Assembly: GCA_029667085.1 (NCBI GenBank)
Contig: JARUHJ010000003.1
Location: 248,001-312,000, forward strand
Source: Deltaproteobacteria bacterium IMCC39524
GTDB taxonomy: Bacteria > Desulfobacterota > Desulfuromonadia > Desulfuromonadales > BM103
Direction of reading: 5' to 3'
Length of the DNA stretch: 64,000 nt
Under the pieces are notes generated by a model, which saw nothing but the letters and a program-made list of their open reading frames with translations, was not told the origin of the DNA and did no database searches. Numbering within the stretch: position 1 is the first letter of the stretch; every line of letters starts with the position of its first letter. Shown here piece by piece: positions 16,602-25,562 of this stretch. Both the position numbers and the translations under genes were made by a program.

Positions 16602-17303
16602 ATGCTAAAGGTCGAGCAGATAGAAACCTTCTACGGCAGCAGCCAAGCGTTGTTTGGTGTCAGCCTTGAGGTGAGCGCCGGCGAGGTGGTGACTCTGCTC
16701 GGGCGGAATGGCATGGGCAAGAGCACGACGATCAAGTCGATTATGGGCCTCACACCGGTGACACGGGGACGCATCACCTTCAATGACGTTGAGATCCAGC
16801 AACTACCGAGCTATCAGGTGGCCCGTCAGGGGCTCGGGCTGGTTCCCGAGGGACGGCAGATTTTTCCTAATCTGACGGTTCTTGAGAACATCATGGTTGG
16901 TGCCGCTAATCGCGGTGGCAGAAAAGAGCCTTATACCTTGGACGAGGTGTTGGAGATTTTTCCACGCCTGGCAGAGCGCCTGAAAAACTACGGCAACCAG
17001 CTCTCTGGTGGAGAGCAGCAGATGCTTGCTGTGGTCCGCGCCCTGATGACGACACCCAAACTGTTGATCCTTGACGAGGCAACCGAGGGATTGGCACCGT
17101 TGGTAAGGAAAGAGATCTGGTACGGACTCAGTGTGCTCAAAGCACGGGGACAGTCGATCCTGGTAATCGATAAGAACCTCGATGCGCTGATGAAACTCGC
17201 CGATCGACACTACGTGATGGAAAGGGGGGCGGTGGTCTGGTCCGGGGAAACGGATGAGATCGCTGATAACGAAGAGCTCAAGGCACGCTATTTGGGGGTG
17301 TGA
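16602..17303 (+). CDS. livF: Branched-chain-type ABC ATPase (LivF)
   Basis: 233 residues. Walker A GRNGMGKST, signature LSGGEQQMLAVVRAL, Walker B LLILDEATEGLAP. The switch position reads 'LVIDKNLDAL' where many LivF have VEQN; this Asp-Lys variant is found in LivF-like ATPases of aromatic/amide-type systems as I recall, so the substrate may not be leucine. A GAGGAG site lies in the end of livG. Last gene of the operon. Confidence 0.92.
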   Translation: MLKVEQIETFYGSSQALFGVSLEVSAGEVVTLLGRNGMGKSTTIKSIMGLTPVTRGRITFNDVEIQQLPSYQVARQGLGLVPEGRQIFPNLTVLENIMVGAANRGGRKEPYTLDEVLEIFPRLAERLKNYGNQLSGGEQQMLAVVRALMTTPKLLILDEATEGLAPLVRKEIWYGLSVLKARGQSILVIDKNLDALMKLADRHYVMERGAVVWSGETDEIADNEELKARYLGV

Positions 17304-17357
17304 TGAGGTAGGGGACGCTGTGGGTTAGTCTGAAAATTCTAAGCCTCTATTTTTACT

Positions 17358-17445
17358 GACACCACGAGACCATAACTTTCTGGATTTAAAGTGTCTCTGA
17401 GGTAGCTCTATTAATAACAAACCTTGTCATGTCATAACTTGACCG
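17358..17445. repeat. Repeated structured intergenic element, diverged copy D
   Basis: Retains CTCTATTAATAACAAACC (17406-17423), the preceding 'GTGTCTCTGAGGTAG' block similar to copy A, and a degraded ACCACGAGACCAT in place of the first hairpin. The AAGTCGTGAC loop is only weakly preserved. Identified by alignment with copies A-C by eye. Confidence 0.45.
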
Positions 17446-17547
17446 CATGGCCTACGACCCAGTTAACCTGGCAAGGCGCTTTCGCAGACAGGAAATGACA
17501 ACAAAGAAGCATGCGCCCTGTTAGGCACCGTGGTTAGTCGGAATAGC

Positions 17548-18000
17548 TTATTTCGTTGCTGCGGCTTTTGTTATTCCAGATAAGGCTTTTTCAACTTTGC
17601 TTATTACTTCATCGCAACCAATAATATTATGTCTTTTCCCCAAGTATCTTGGATCATTATAAGATATCCACACCTTAGACTTATCATCTTCCCAAATAAT
17701 CGCTTTTTGAGGTAAATCGATAGCGACACTTTGTTGGCATTGCATGAGAGGGCTTCCCACTTTTGGGCTCCCGAATATTATGAGTCGTGTTTCTCGAAGT
17801 TCTACGCCCACTTTTTGTGCCGCGTCGGAATGATTTATTTGATTGAATATCGTCATACCTTTTTCATTTAATATGTTCTCAAGTCTTTCGGTTGTTTCCT
17901 TAACGGTGAAATCACTTTGAACCTTGAGCAGGCCCTCTGCGGCCATTAATGGCAATACAGTAAACAAGATTAACAGCAACGTTAAAGATGATTTTTTCAT
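17548..18000 (-). CDS. DUF302 family secreted protein
   Basis: 150 residues with a signal peptide (MKKSSLTLLLILFTVLPLMA, cleavage near 20). The mature domain matches DUF302: 'SDFTVKETTERLENILNEKGMTIFNQINHSDAAQKVGVELRETRLIIFG...' in spirit, with the conserved 'FGSPKVGSPLMQ' and 'AIDLPQKAIIWED' blocks. Probably periplasmic; biochemical role of the family is unknown. Single gene with a GGAG site, located between the liv operon and phoR. Confidence 0.85.
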   Translation of the reverse strand: MKKSSLTLLLILFTVLPLMAAEGLLKVQSDFTVKETTERLENILNEKGMTIFNQINHSDAAQKVGVELRETRLIIFGSPKVGSPLMQCQQSVAIDLPQKAIIWEDDKSKVWISYNDPRYLGKRHNIIGCDEVISKVEKALSGITKAAATK

Positions 18001-18210
18001 TACTTACTCCTTGCGTGGGTTGTCGTAATATACAACTCATTAATGAGAAATCTTGATGCCGACTCACATTATCTCTTCTGTCCTTATACTGAAGTGTAAC
18101 GGGCAATAGGCTTCGGTCAAATACGTAGTTTTTCTAGTGCTGATCAGTTGGTTTTGAGAAGTTGTAAACAGCTTGTTTCTCGAGGTCTCAGATACCTTCT
18201 GCCAAAGAAG

Positions 18211-18241
18211 AAAAGGCTACCCGGTTAAGGGCAGCCCTTTT
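18211..18241 (-). terminator. Intrinsic terminator after phoR
   Basis: AAAAGGCTACCC and GGGCAGCCCTTTT form an imperfect stem (one bulge, one mismatch) around GGTTAA; on the minus strand it is followed by CTTTTCTTCTTT. It lies 33 bases past the phoR stop codon. Confidence 0.7.
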
Positions 18242-18273
18242 ATGAAATTTATAGGTGTTGTTCGATTGGATCG

Positions 18274-20049
18274 CTATGAAACTGGCAGCCTAATCGTAAA
18301 CACACTCCCTTCACCGGGTGTGCTGTGTGCTGTCACCTCACCGTCATGGGCCTGAACGATGTGTTTGACGATTGCCAGCCCCAGTCCGGTACCACCGATG
18401 GCACGGCTGCGGGCCGCATCAACGCGGTAGAAACGTTCAAACAGTCGAGGCAGATGTTCTTTGGAGATGCCCTGACCACGGTCCTGAACCTTGATCATGA
18501 CGTGCTCGCCCTCCTGCCAGCTCTCAACGGTCACAATTTTTCTGCTTTCGCTGTATTTGATGGCGTTGTCGACTAGGTTTATGACGGCCTGTTCAAGCAG
18601 GGTGCTGTTGACCTTTGCTACGAGCTCCTCTGAACAGAACAGTTTAACGTCTACCTGCCGGGACTTCGCAATGCTTGAACATGATTGCAGCGCTGATTCC
18701 AGAATTGGTAGCAGCCTCTCATGCGTACGATCAACCTCATCAGATTCGGCATCCCGCTCAAGGCGCGAGAGGGATAACAGGTCTTCTATGATGGCATTGA
18801 GACGGTCAGATTGCCGGTTGGCGATCTCAAGAAACCTCTGGCTGTCTTCCGGGTTCTTGTTGGCTCCGGCCAATAGAGTTTCTACCGCACCTTTAATAGC
18901 TGTAATTGGTGTTCTCAATTCGTGGGAGACGTTGGCGACGAAGTCTCGACGCAGGTTCTCAAGTCGTCGTAGGCGGGTAAGATCATGGATGACAATCAGC
19001 GCGCCGATCGTTTGCCCGTCTGAACCTCGCAGAGGTGTTCCATGGGTCTGCAGAAAACGTTCTTCTCCCTGGTACAAAAGAGTCATGTCAGCTTCGATGC
19101 TGGTCCGGCTCTGTAGCGATTCGGTGATGAATCTCTGCAGCTCGGGTTTACGGACCACCTCCTGAAGACTCCGGCCAACGGCCAACTCAGGGTTTGTCCC
19201 GAGCAGAGTTGCTGCCGCCCGGTTAATCCGCAGGATGCCTTCTTGATGATCCACGGCCAGAACGCCCTCGATCATGCTGGCAAGAACGGCTTCCTGCTCG
19301 TTACGCTGACTCACCACTGTTTGAAGTCGATCATTGAGCTGGGCCGCCATCTGGTTCATGGCTTCGGCCAGCCCGCCCATTTCTTCGCCCTTGTAGACCG
19401 GAAGGCGTCGATCGAGTTCGCCACCGGCAAAACGTTCGGCACCGCGTTTCATTTCCACAAGAGGGCGACTGATGCGTCGTGATACCCAAAGGCTGATCAG
19501 GGCGGCTATCAGGGCAATCAGAATGCCGCTGTTGATCACATGGAAGAGGACGGTTTCAAGGGCTTTGTCAACTCGGGCGATGGGTAAAGCCGTGCGGACG
19601 CATCCGATAATTTGACCGTTGCTTCTGACCGGTAGAGCCACGTACATCATTTCCTGTTGCAGGGTTGTGCTGTAGCGTGTTGCCGCACCGGAACGCCCTT
19701 CCAGGGCCACCCGGATCTCAGGCCTTCTGGCATGATTATCCATTTTGACGGGGACTTCTTCAGAATCACCGACGACGCGGCCATCCGGCAGGATAATGGT
19801 CAGGCGGGTGCCAGATTGTTTGCCCAGGGCGAGGCTCAGGCTTTCAAGAGAGCCGATATTGCCCGACACGAGAGCGTCTCGTGCCTGGTTGACGACCAAC
19901 TGCCCCTGCGCCTCAAGGCCTCTGCGCTTTTCTTCGCGATAGAAGTCATCCAGAGTTCTGGAGAAAAACCAGGTGAGCGTCACCAGTGCGATCAGGATGA
20001 TCACCAGGAAAGGGGGGTAGATCTGCCATATGAGACGTTTACTAGGCAT
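18274..20049 (-). CDS. phoR: Phosphate regulon sensor histidine kinase PhoR
   Basis: 591 residues, longer than E. coli PhoR (~430) because it has a periplasmic domain. Order: membrane helix ~11-29, extracytoplasmic sensor ~30-165, membrane helix ~172-189, HAMP ~190-243, PAS ~255-355, dimerisation/phospho-acceptor with H376 in 'FVANVSHELRTP', then the ATPase domain with N box 'NLVDNAIKYS', 'DRGQGIS', and 'GGTGLGLAIV'. It phosphorylates PhoB under phosphate limitation. It follows phoB by 43 bases, where the DNA consists of degenerate heptamers of the AGCTTTT type. Confidence 0.93.
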   Translation of the reverse strand: MPSKRLIWQIYPPFLVIILIALVTLTWFFSRTLDDFYREEKRRGLEAQGQLVVNQARDALVSGNIGSLESLSLALGKQSGTRLTIILPDGRVVGDSEEVPVKMDNHARRPEIRVALEGRSGAATRYSTTLQQEMMYVALPVRSNGQIIGCVRTALPIARVDKALETVLFHVINSGILIALIAALISLWVSRRISRPLVEMKRGAERFAGGELDRRLPVYKGEEMGGLAEAMNQMAAQLNDRLQTVVSQRNEQEAVLASMIEGVLAVDHQEGILRINRAAATLLGTNPELAVGRSLQEVVRKPELQRFITESLQSRTSIEADMTLLYQGEERFLQTHGTPLRGSDGQTIGALIVIHDLTRLRRLENLRRDFVANVSHELRTPITAIKGAVETLLAGANKNPEDSQRFLEIANRQSDRLNAIIEDLLSLSRLERDAESDEVDRTHERLLPILESALQSCSSIAKSRQVDVKLFCSEELVAKVNSTLLEQAVINLVDNAIKYSESRKIVTVESWQEGEHVMIKVQDRGQGISKEHLPRLFERFYRVDAARSRAIGGTGLGLAIVKHIVQAHDGEVTAHSTPGEGSVFTIRLPVS

Positions 20050-20092
20050 AGAGGCCAGCTTTTAGCTTTCAGTTGTAAGCTGCAGGAAAAAA

Positions 20093-20785
20093 CTATTCGC
20101 GGAAGCGGTAGCCGATACCGCGGACGGTCTCGATATATTCACCGCAGCTGCCGAGCTTCTTGCGCAGGCCGACAATCTGGACATCAACGGCACGATCGGT
20201 GACGGCATAACTTTCGCCATGGATGGCGTCGACGATCTGGGTGCGGGTGAAGACCCAGCCGGGTCGGCAGGCCAGTAGGTAGAGTAGCTGAAATTCGCTA
20301 AAGGTCAGCTCGATGTTCTCGCCGCAGGCCTTAACCTTGTTGCGTCCCGGGTGAATATAAAGGTCGTGGATCTCTATCGGTTGTTCCGCGTCCGCTGGTT
20401 TGTCCGGCTTGACCCGCCGTCTCAGCACTGCTCGTGCTCTTGCCTGGAGAATCTGCGGGCTGAATGGTTTGGTGATGTAGTCATCAGCCCCGAGTTCCAG
20501 GCCCTGGACAATATCGGCCTCTTCGCCCTTGGCTGTGAGCATGATGATCGGGGTTTCCTGGGTGTCGGGAGCCTGGCGCAGTCGCCGACAGACTTCGAGG
20601 CCATCGATGCCCGGCAACATCAGGTCAAGAAAGACCAGGTCCGGCTTGTATTCGCGGACTTTGGTAAAGCCTTCTTCGCCTGTCATGGCGCATTCCACCT
20701 GGAAGCCTGCCTTGACCAGGTTGAAATGAATCAGGGCTAGAATGTCCTCTTCATCTTCGATAACCAGGATGCGTTGTTTGTTCAT
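20093..20785 (-). CDS. phoB: Phosphate regulon response regulator PhoB
   Basis: 230 residues, matching E. coli PhoB length. Start placed at the ATG at 20785 (MNKQRILVIEDEED), which follows AAGAGAG; an ATG 13 codons earlier has no ribosome site. Receiver domain with acidic pair D11/E12, D54 in 'LVFLDLMLPG' and K in 'DYITKPFS'; winged-helix DNA-binding domain with 'LTFSEFQLLYLLACRPGWVF' and 'VDVQIVGLRKKLG'. Activates genes carrying Pho boxes, presumably including 5656-5695 and 22613-22630 here. Confidence 0.95.
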   Translation of the reverse strand: MNKQRILVIEDEEDILALIHFNLVKAGFQVECAMTGEEGFTKVREYKPDLVFLDLMLPGIDGLEVCRRLRQAPDTQETPIIMLTAKGEEADIVQGLELGADDYITKPFSPQILQARARAVLRRRVKPDKPADAEQPIEIHDLYIHPGRNKVKACGENIELTFSEFQLLYLLACRPGWVFTRTQIVDAIHGESYAVTDRAVDVQIVGLRKKLGSCGEYIETVRGIGYRFRE

Positions 20786-20850
20786 GGCCTGATGACTCTC
20801 TTGTAAAATTAGATGGCGAGCCAAACTTACCCGGTGACTGTTGTTTGAAT

Positions 20851-22536
20851 TTACGTCGCGGTCGAATCCTCGGCAAAAAGGGCCTCATGCAGGTTAACCG
20901 TGTGATTCTTGATCCGTCGCAAGGCAACGGCCATATCGCTGAAGGTCAGGGCGGGCAGAGCACCGCAGGAGCCCTCCTTCATCCGGACGAGGTGTGCTTT
21001 ACGAACCTCATCAGCCAGATCGTTGAGACGATTGGCCTCATCGTAAATTTTGCGCATACTGCTGACATCTTCATCCTTGAAGGCATTGCTGACCAGGTTG
21101 AAGAAGGCAAAAACCTCACGGTGAAAGGCGCGCAGGTCTTTCCAACCATCTTCGCTGAAATCAAGCTCATGCTTATCGAGCCGTTTCATATATGAGCAGA
21201 GGGAATAAGCGTAGTCGGCAATCGACTCAAGCTCATCGGCGGCACGAACGTAATTGTAGGCCCGGTCCGACTGTGCTGTACTGGCGCCACCGGCTTGCAT
21301 GAGGGTGACGGTAAAGCTCGTGATTTCGTGCTGCATGACATCGGTTTCGTCTTCGAGCTTCTTCACTTCGCGGTAGATGCTGTCGCGCCCTTTAAGGTCT
21401 CGTTGCAGAAATTTTTCGGCATTGATCAAAACCTCATGAACGGCCTCCTGCATGCGCTTGAGTTCTTCGAAAACCATCGAAATACCCATCGCCACGGGCA
21501 TGGTGCCGGGAGAACCGATATATTTGAAGGAACCTTTTTCAGCGCCGGCTTTCTCAGGGATCAATTTAGTGACGAGCTTTGCCAGCTGGTTGAGAAACGG
21601 TAGCATCACCAGGGTGGCGGTTACATTGAAGAAGGTGTGCGCCATGGCGATATGAGCGGCAATGTAGGGACGACTGCCATCGGCATCGACAAAGTTTGAA
21701 AGGCCGGGCACAAATAGTTCAATCATGTCGACATAGGTCGAGAAGATCGAAATAATGATGAAGACCCCAAGAACATTGAACACGCTGTGGGCCATCGCCG
21801 CACGTCGGGCAGCAATGGATCCGCCGATCGCGGCGAATTGGGCGGTGATGGTGGTGCCGATATTTTCACCCATAACCAAAGCAACAGCTGTATACAGAGG
21901 GATGGCGCCGGTTGCCGCGAGAGCCATAGTGATACCGAGCATCGCCGAACTGCTCTGGATGATCATGGTCATCATACAGCCAATGGCGACGCAACCGAGG
22001 ATACTCAGCAGCGACTGGGCATCAAGGGTCAGCATCAGGTTCATGAAGCTTTCATCGCTGCGCAATGGTTTGAAAGCATTACTCATGATCTCAAGGCCGA
22101 AGAAGATCAGACCCAGAGCTACCAGAACCTTGGCCGTTGCCGAGGTCCGATCATTTTTGGAAAAGAGCATCGGAAAGACACCGATGGCGACCAGCAAGAG
22201 CCCGTACTTGCCGACCTTGACCGCCAGGATCCAGCCGGTGATGGTGGTGCCGATGTTGGCACCGAGGATAACACCGATCGCCTGGGTCAGATGCATCAGG
22301 CCGGCGTTGGTCAGGCCGACCACCATGACCGTCGTGATCGACGAAGATTGAACGAAACAGGTAACCACCAAGCCGACTATGACCGCGAGGAAGCGGTTGC
22401 TGGTCACTGACGAGATCGCCTTGCGGATCAGGCCGCCCGAGAGCGACTGCAAGCTGTCGGAAAGGTATTTCATGCCGAGGATAAAAATCCCGAGGCCGCC
22501 GATGGCGGTGTAACCCATTGTGAATGGTTCGATCAT
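20851..22536 (-). CDS. Sodium/phosphate symporter with C-terminal PhoU-like domain (NptA/YjbB type)
   Basis: 561 residues. Start placed at the ATG at 22536 (MIEPFTMGY), eight bases after AAGGA; an ATG three codons earlier is too close to the site. The N-terminal half contains the two Na/Pi-cotransporter repeats with the signature QSSS motifs ('VTCFVQSSSITTVMVVGL' and 'MMTMIIQSSSAMLGIT') and 'GANIGTTITGW' / 'GENIGTTITAQ'. The C-terminal ~200 residues are helical and PhoU-like. Imports phosphate with sodium. It begins a probable nptA-phoB-phoR operon behind a PhoB-type box. Confidence 0.92.
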   Translation of the reverse strand: MIEPFTMGYTAIGGLGIFILGMKYLSDSLQSLSGGLIRKAISSVTSNRFLAVIVGLVVTCFVQSSSITTVMVVGLTNAGLMHLTQAIGVILGANIGTTITGWILAVKVGKYGLLLVAIGVFPMLFSKNDRTSATAKVLVALGLIFFGLEIMSNAFKPLRSDESFMNLMLTLDAQSLLSILGCVAIGCMMTMIIQSSSAMLGITMALAATGAIPLYTAVALVMGENIGTTITAQFAAIGGSIAARRAAMAHSVFNVLGVFIIISIFSTYVDMIELFVPGLSNFVDADGSRPYIAAHIAMAHTFFNVTATLVMLPFLNQLAKLVTKLIPEKAGAEKGSFKYIGSPGTMPVAMGISMVFEELKRMQEAVHEVLINAEKFLQRDLKGRDSIYREVKKLEDETDVMQHEITSFTVTLMQAGGASTAQSDRAYNYVRAADELESIADYAYSLCSYMKRLDKHELDFSEDGWKDLRAFHREVFAFFNLVSNAFKDEDVSSMRKIYDEANRLNDLADEVRKAHLVRMKEGSCGALPALTFSDMAVALRRIKNHTVNLHEALFAEDSTAT

Positions 22537-22612
22537 TTGATTCATCCTTGAGGAGTGTAATGGCTTAGCAATAAAAATATGGCTGTTTAACCGTGGGTGA
22601 ATATCAGCCTTT

Positions 22613-22630
22613 TGTTAGGGTTATGTTAGG
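22613..22630 (-). promoter_or_regulatory. Predicted PhoB (Pho) box upstream of the Na/Pi symporter
   Basis: Two perfect plus-strand TGTTAGG units (22613-22619, 22624-22630), exactly 11 bases apart, read as CCTAACA-N4-CCTAACA toward the symporter. About 9 bases further is a TATTCA that could be a -10 element. The unit and spacing match the pstS box. This box lies in the 22537-22882 divergent region shared with the lipoprotein gene at 22883. Confidence 0.8.
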
Positions 22631-22882
22631 AGCATCAACTTTTTGACTGTATGAGTAAAGATAAAAGGCCAAATTCAAAAAAAAAAATGCTCTTTATCTG
22701 CTGTCGTTGTTTGAGGCGGCACGACGCCACCCCGAATCATCTCTGTATGGCGAGACCAGGGTTCTGTCAAGGTCTTGGAATGCGAAGGATTGACAGTAGT
22801 ATTGTCCAAGAGTTTTTGTAATAATCGGACGCGTGATATTAATTTGTCAAACAACCAAACTCTTAAGAAAAGGATGCATAAC

Positions 22883-23497
22883 GTGACCAAAACACAAAAA
22901 GCAAGTCTGGCCATTGCTCTTCTCTTCATGTCATTGATCGTCGCCTGCGCCCCGGTCAAAATGTTAGAAGTTCGCAAAGATCCTGCTTATACCGAGAAGA
23001 TGGGCAAGGTTCTGGTTCTAGCTATGGCGGGAGAGCCCTATATCCGCAAACAGTTTGAAAAAGTTCTCGCTAACCAGTTGATTGAAAGAGGGGTCGAGGT
23101 GGTCCTGAGTCATGAAGTTCTGCCCCAGTCCACCAAGGAGCTCGATCGGGAAATTGTGGTGGCCAAAGTCAAGGAGCTCGGGGTTACAAATGTTCTGGTC
23201 AGCCGTTCTATCAGTCGACAGGAAGTTACTAACCAGCAGGCGGGTGGCCTCTATTTTAAGGAAACCTCTCTTTATCCTGATGGTTGGTCTTCTTATGCTG
23301 TCGCCTCTTCAGGGCAACGGGAGGCGGGCTACACGACAGATTTTTTGACTGTCGAATCCAACCTCTTTGTGGTTGGGAACAAAAACCCGGTCTGGTCGAA
23401 TCTTGCCGAGCTCAAAGTTGAAGATTCCAGGCAGGATGCGGTTAACAAATTTATTCCTTTCCTGGTGGAACAGCTTGAGTTGAGCAATCTCCTCTGA
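22883..23497 (+). CDS. Uncharacterised lipoprotein, paralogue of the 423 gene
   Basis: 204 residues from a GTG at 22883 placed 9 bases after AAAAGG; an ATG three codons earlier overlaps that site. The signal ends in SLIVAC, with Cys21 as the lipidation residue. Domain layout equals the 423 gene: 'KVLVLAMAGEPYIRKQFEKVLANQL', 'REIVVAKVKELGVTNVLVSRS', a Gly/Ser/Tyr loop, 'NKNPVWSNLAELKVE', and a C-terminal helix. It is divergent from the symporter operon with a Pho box between them, while its paralogue adjoins the pst operon, so a phosphate-stress envelope role is possible but unproven. Confidence 0.85.
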   Translation: MTKTQKASLAIALLFMSLIVACAPVKMLEVRKDPAYTEKMGKVLVLAMAGEPYIRKQFEKVLANQLIERGVEVVLSHEVLPQSTKELDREIVVAKVKELGVTNVLVSRSISRQEVTNQQAGGLYFKETSLYPDGWSSYAVASSGQREAGYTTDFLTVESNLFVVGNKNPVWSNLAELKVEDSRQDAVNKFIPFLVEQLELSNLL

Positions 23498-23526
23498 TCG
23501 GTCTTGCATCATAAGTTCTGGTACTA

Positions 23527-23562
23527 AAAAGCCCCCAACCGCATAAACGGTTGGGGGCTTTT
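23527..23562. terminator. Intrinsic terminator (bidirectional)
   Basis: A perfect 15-bp stem (AAAAGCCCCCAACCG and its complement) with a CATAAA loop, T-rich on both sides, lies between the convergent genes ending at 23497 and 23602. Confidence 0.92.
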
Positions 23563-23601
23563 ATCCTTCTGCAAAGTTCTTAACCGACCTGTCGGTGCTC
23601 T

Positions 23602-24063
23602 TTAATAAACCTTGATAAGCCAGACCCCGCCGCAGAGCATCAGCACGCCGGCAACGCGGCCAAGACTGATCGGATGGATTGGATAACCGAGCACACCAAA
23701 GTGATCGAGGAGCAACGAGGCGAACATCTGTCCGGCCAGGATCAGGGCGACCATGGCGGTCGCACCGAGTTTGGGAACCAGGATGATCGTTGCCGTGACG
23801 AAAAAGGCGCCCAGCATGCCGCCGAACCAGATCCACCAGGGGTGACTTCCGGCTGAAGCCAGCGCCGGGAGAGGGAGGCGGGTCGCCAGTGAATAGATGA
23901 CCAGGGTCAACGTTCCTACAGCGAATGAGATGGTTGATGCGAGGACCGGAGACTTAGTCCAGAGACCCAGCTGTGCGTTGATGCCGGCTTGGGTCGGCAC
24001 GGAAATGCCGGCCAGAATCGCCATTAAAATAAAAAGCGTTGTTGATGACATAAACAAGTCCAT
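23602..24063 (-). CDS. DMT-superfamily (DUF606/YdcZ-type) membrane protein
   Basis: About 150 residues with five membrane helices, the length of half-size DUF606 proteins. Family features: 'GISVPTQAGINAQLG' near the start, 'WIWFGGMLGAFFVTATIILVPKLGATAMVALILAGQM' in the middle (split here only as description) and 'LGRVAGVLMLCGGVWL' at the end. Such half-size proteins usually act as dimers; substrate unknown. Neither the first ATG nor the ATG at 24051 has a strong ribosome site, so the start may be four codons later. Confidence 0.8.
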   Translation of the reverse strand: MDLFMSSTTLFILMAILAGISVPTQAGINAQLGLWTKSPVLASTISFAVGTLTLVIYSLATRLPLPALASAGSHPWWIWFGGMLGAFFVTATIILVPKLGATAMVALILAGQMFASLLLDHFGVLGYPIHPISLGRVAGVLMLCGGVWLIKVY

Positions 24064-24117
24064 TTTTGCTGGTGTAAGTAGTTTGTAAATAAGAGCTTTT
24101 TCAGCCCCAGCCTTCGC

Positions 24118-24645
24118 TTAACCCGCTAGCTCTTCCAGGGTCAGAATCGATTCTATATCGCGCCGTTCCGATTTGTTGATAATTACGGCAGCGCCGACCA
24201 GGCTCGCTTCGGCCTGCTCAACGATCTGTTCGATCGCCTTGTAGGTGGAGCCGACAGCGAAGAAGTCGTCGGCAAGCAAGAGGCGCTCACCGGGCAAGAG
24301 GACTTCATCCGAAACATAAAGAGTGGTTGATTCTTGTTTGGTAAAAGAGTAGCTCGATGCGGCAAAGAACCCGCTCATGGTGAGTGGCCGTTTCTTTTTG
24401 GCGTAAATAAAGGGGATGCCGAGGTGGGTTGCCATGGCCTGGGCGATCATGATTCCGCTGCTCTCGGCGGTGATGATCTTGTCGACAGGGCTTTCGCTGA
24501 AGCGGCTTGCGAGTTCGGCTCCGATGCGATTTATCAGCAGGGGGTCGACCATATGATTGAGAAAACGGTCAACCTTGATGACCTGGCCGTTGATTGAGCC
24601 GTCCTGCTTGATGCGTTGAAGCAGTTCCTGGGCGACCTGGTTCAT
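24118..24645 (-). CDS. xpt: Xanthine phosphoribosyltransferase
   Basis: 175 residues, type-I phosphoribosyltransferase. The PRPP loop reads 'LLLADDFFAVGSTYKAIEQI'; the N-terminal 'FLNHMVDPLLINRIGAEL' and 'KIITAESSGIMIAQAMATHLG' blocks are typical of Xpt/adenine-PRT-like enzymes. Converts xanthine (possibly other purines) plus PRPP to the nucleotide. Its ATG overlaps the stop of the upstream permease gene (ATGA), tying it to the purine-nucleoside importer as its salvage enzyme. Slightly shorter than B. subtilis Xpt (~194). Confidence 0.88.
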   Translation of the reverse strand: MNQVAQELLQRIKQDGSINGQVIKVDRFLNHMVDPLLINRIGAELASRFSESPVDKIITAESSGIMIAQAMATHLGIPFIYAKKKRPLTMSGFFAASSYSFTKQESTTLYVSDEVLLPGERLLLADDFFAVGSTYKAIEQIVEQAEASLVGAAVIINKSERRDIESILTLEELAG

Positions 24646-25562
24646 TTACGGTCCTCGCGATCATAGGGCTGACCGAGACCTTCGGGCTGCTGAGAAGCAC
24701 CCTTCTGTAACCGGATGGTTGAGATGACCAGCACCAGAATGGTGAAGAAGTAGGGCAGCATCTGCAGAATGTGCACGCTGACTGTTGTACCCATGGCCTG
24801 GAAGCGCAGCTGCATGGCGGTGATGCCGCCGAACAGGTAGGCTCCGGCCAACGCCCGGTAACTCGACCAGGAGGCGAAGATGACCAGGGCTACGGCTATC
24901 CAGCCGCGCCCGGCCGTCATATTCTCAATCCACATCGGCGTAGTGGCGAGGCTCAAGTAAGCGCCGCCAATGCCGACAATTCCAGAACCAATAGTGACGG
25001 CCAGAAAGCGGAACAAGAGAACCGGTACGCCGCAGGTGTCGGCCGCGGCCGGGTTCTCGCCCACGGTCCTCAGTGCCAGTCCCCAGCGGGTGCGGGCGAA
25101 AAAGAAGGCGATACCAAAAACGAGCAGGAAGCTGAAATAGATCAGCAGGTCCTGGTTGAAGAATGGTTTGCCAATGATCGGCAGCTGGCTCAACCCCGGG
25201 ATAGCCACCCGTTCGAAGCCTTTGATGGTCAAGCCGACCATGCCGCGGCCGAACAGGGCGGTGATGCCGACACCGAACATGGTGAGAGCCAGGCCGCTGA
25301 CGATCTGGTTGCCGCGTAACTGAACGGTGATGAAGGCGTGGATGCTGCCGGCAATCAGCGCCGCGGTAAATGCAGCAAGAACGCCGACCAGTAATGAGCC
25401 GCTGGCCTGGGTGCCTGCGAAGCCCGCCAGGGCGCCGATCAACATCAGGCCTTCGATGCCGAGATTGATAATGCCTGCCCGTTCGTTGATGATCGCACCC
25501 AGGGTGGCGAAGAGGATCGGGGTGCCGGCTCTGACCGTTGCGTCAAGCAGGATCTCAAGCAT
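24642..25562 (-). CDS. Nucleoside-type ABC permease 2 (NupQ/YufQ-like)
   Basis: 306 residues with about eight to nine membrane helices. 'RAGTPILFATLGAIINERAGIINLGIEGLML' at the N-terminus and 'TVGENPAAADTCGVPV' loop are characteristic of the BMP-type importer permeases. Overlaps the upstream permease by 8 bases and xpt by 4. Works with the 25555 permease, the 26622 ATPase and the 28197 binding protein. Confidence 0.9.
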   Translation of the reverse strand: MLEILLDATVRAGTPILFATLGAIINERAGIINLGIEGLMLIGALAGFAGTQASGSLLVGVLAAFTAALIAGSIHAFITVQLRGNQIVSGLALTMFGVGITALFGRGMVGLTIKGFERVAIPGLSQLPIIGKPFFNQDLLIYFSFLLVFGIAFFFARTRWGLALRTVGENPAAADTCGVPVLLFRFLAVTIGSGIVGIGGAYLSLATTPMWIENMTAGRGWIAVALVIFASWSSYRALAGAYLFGGITAMQLRFQAMGTTVSVHILQMLPYFFTILVLVISTIRLQKGASQQPEGLGQPYDREDRK

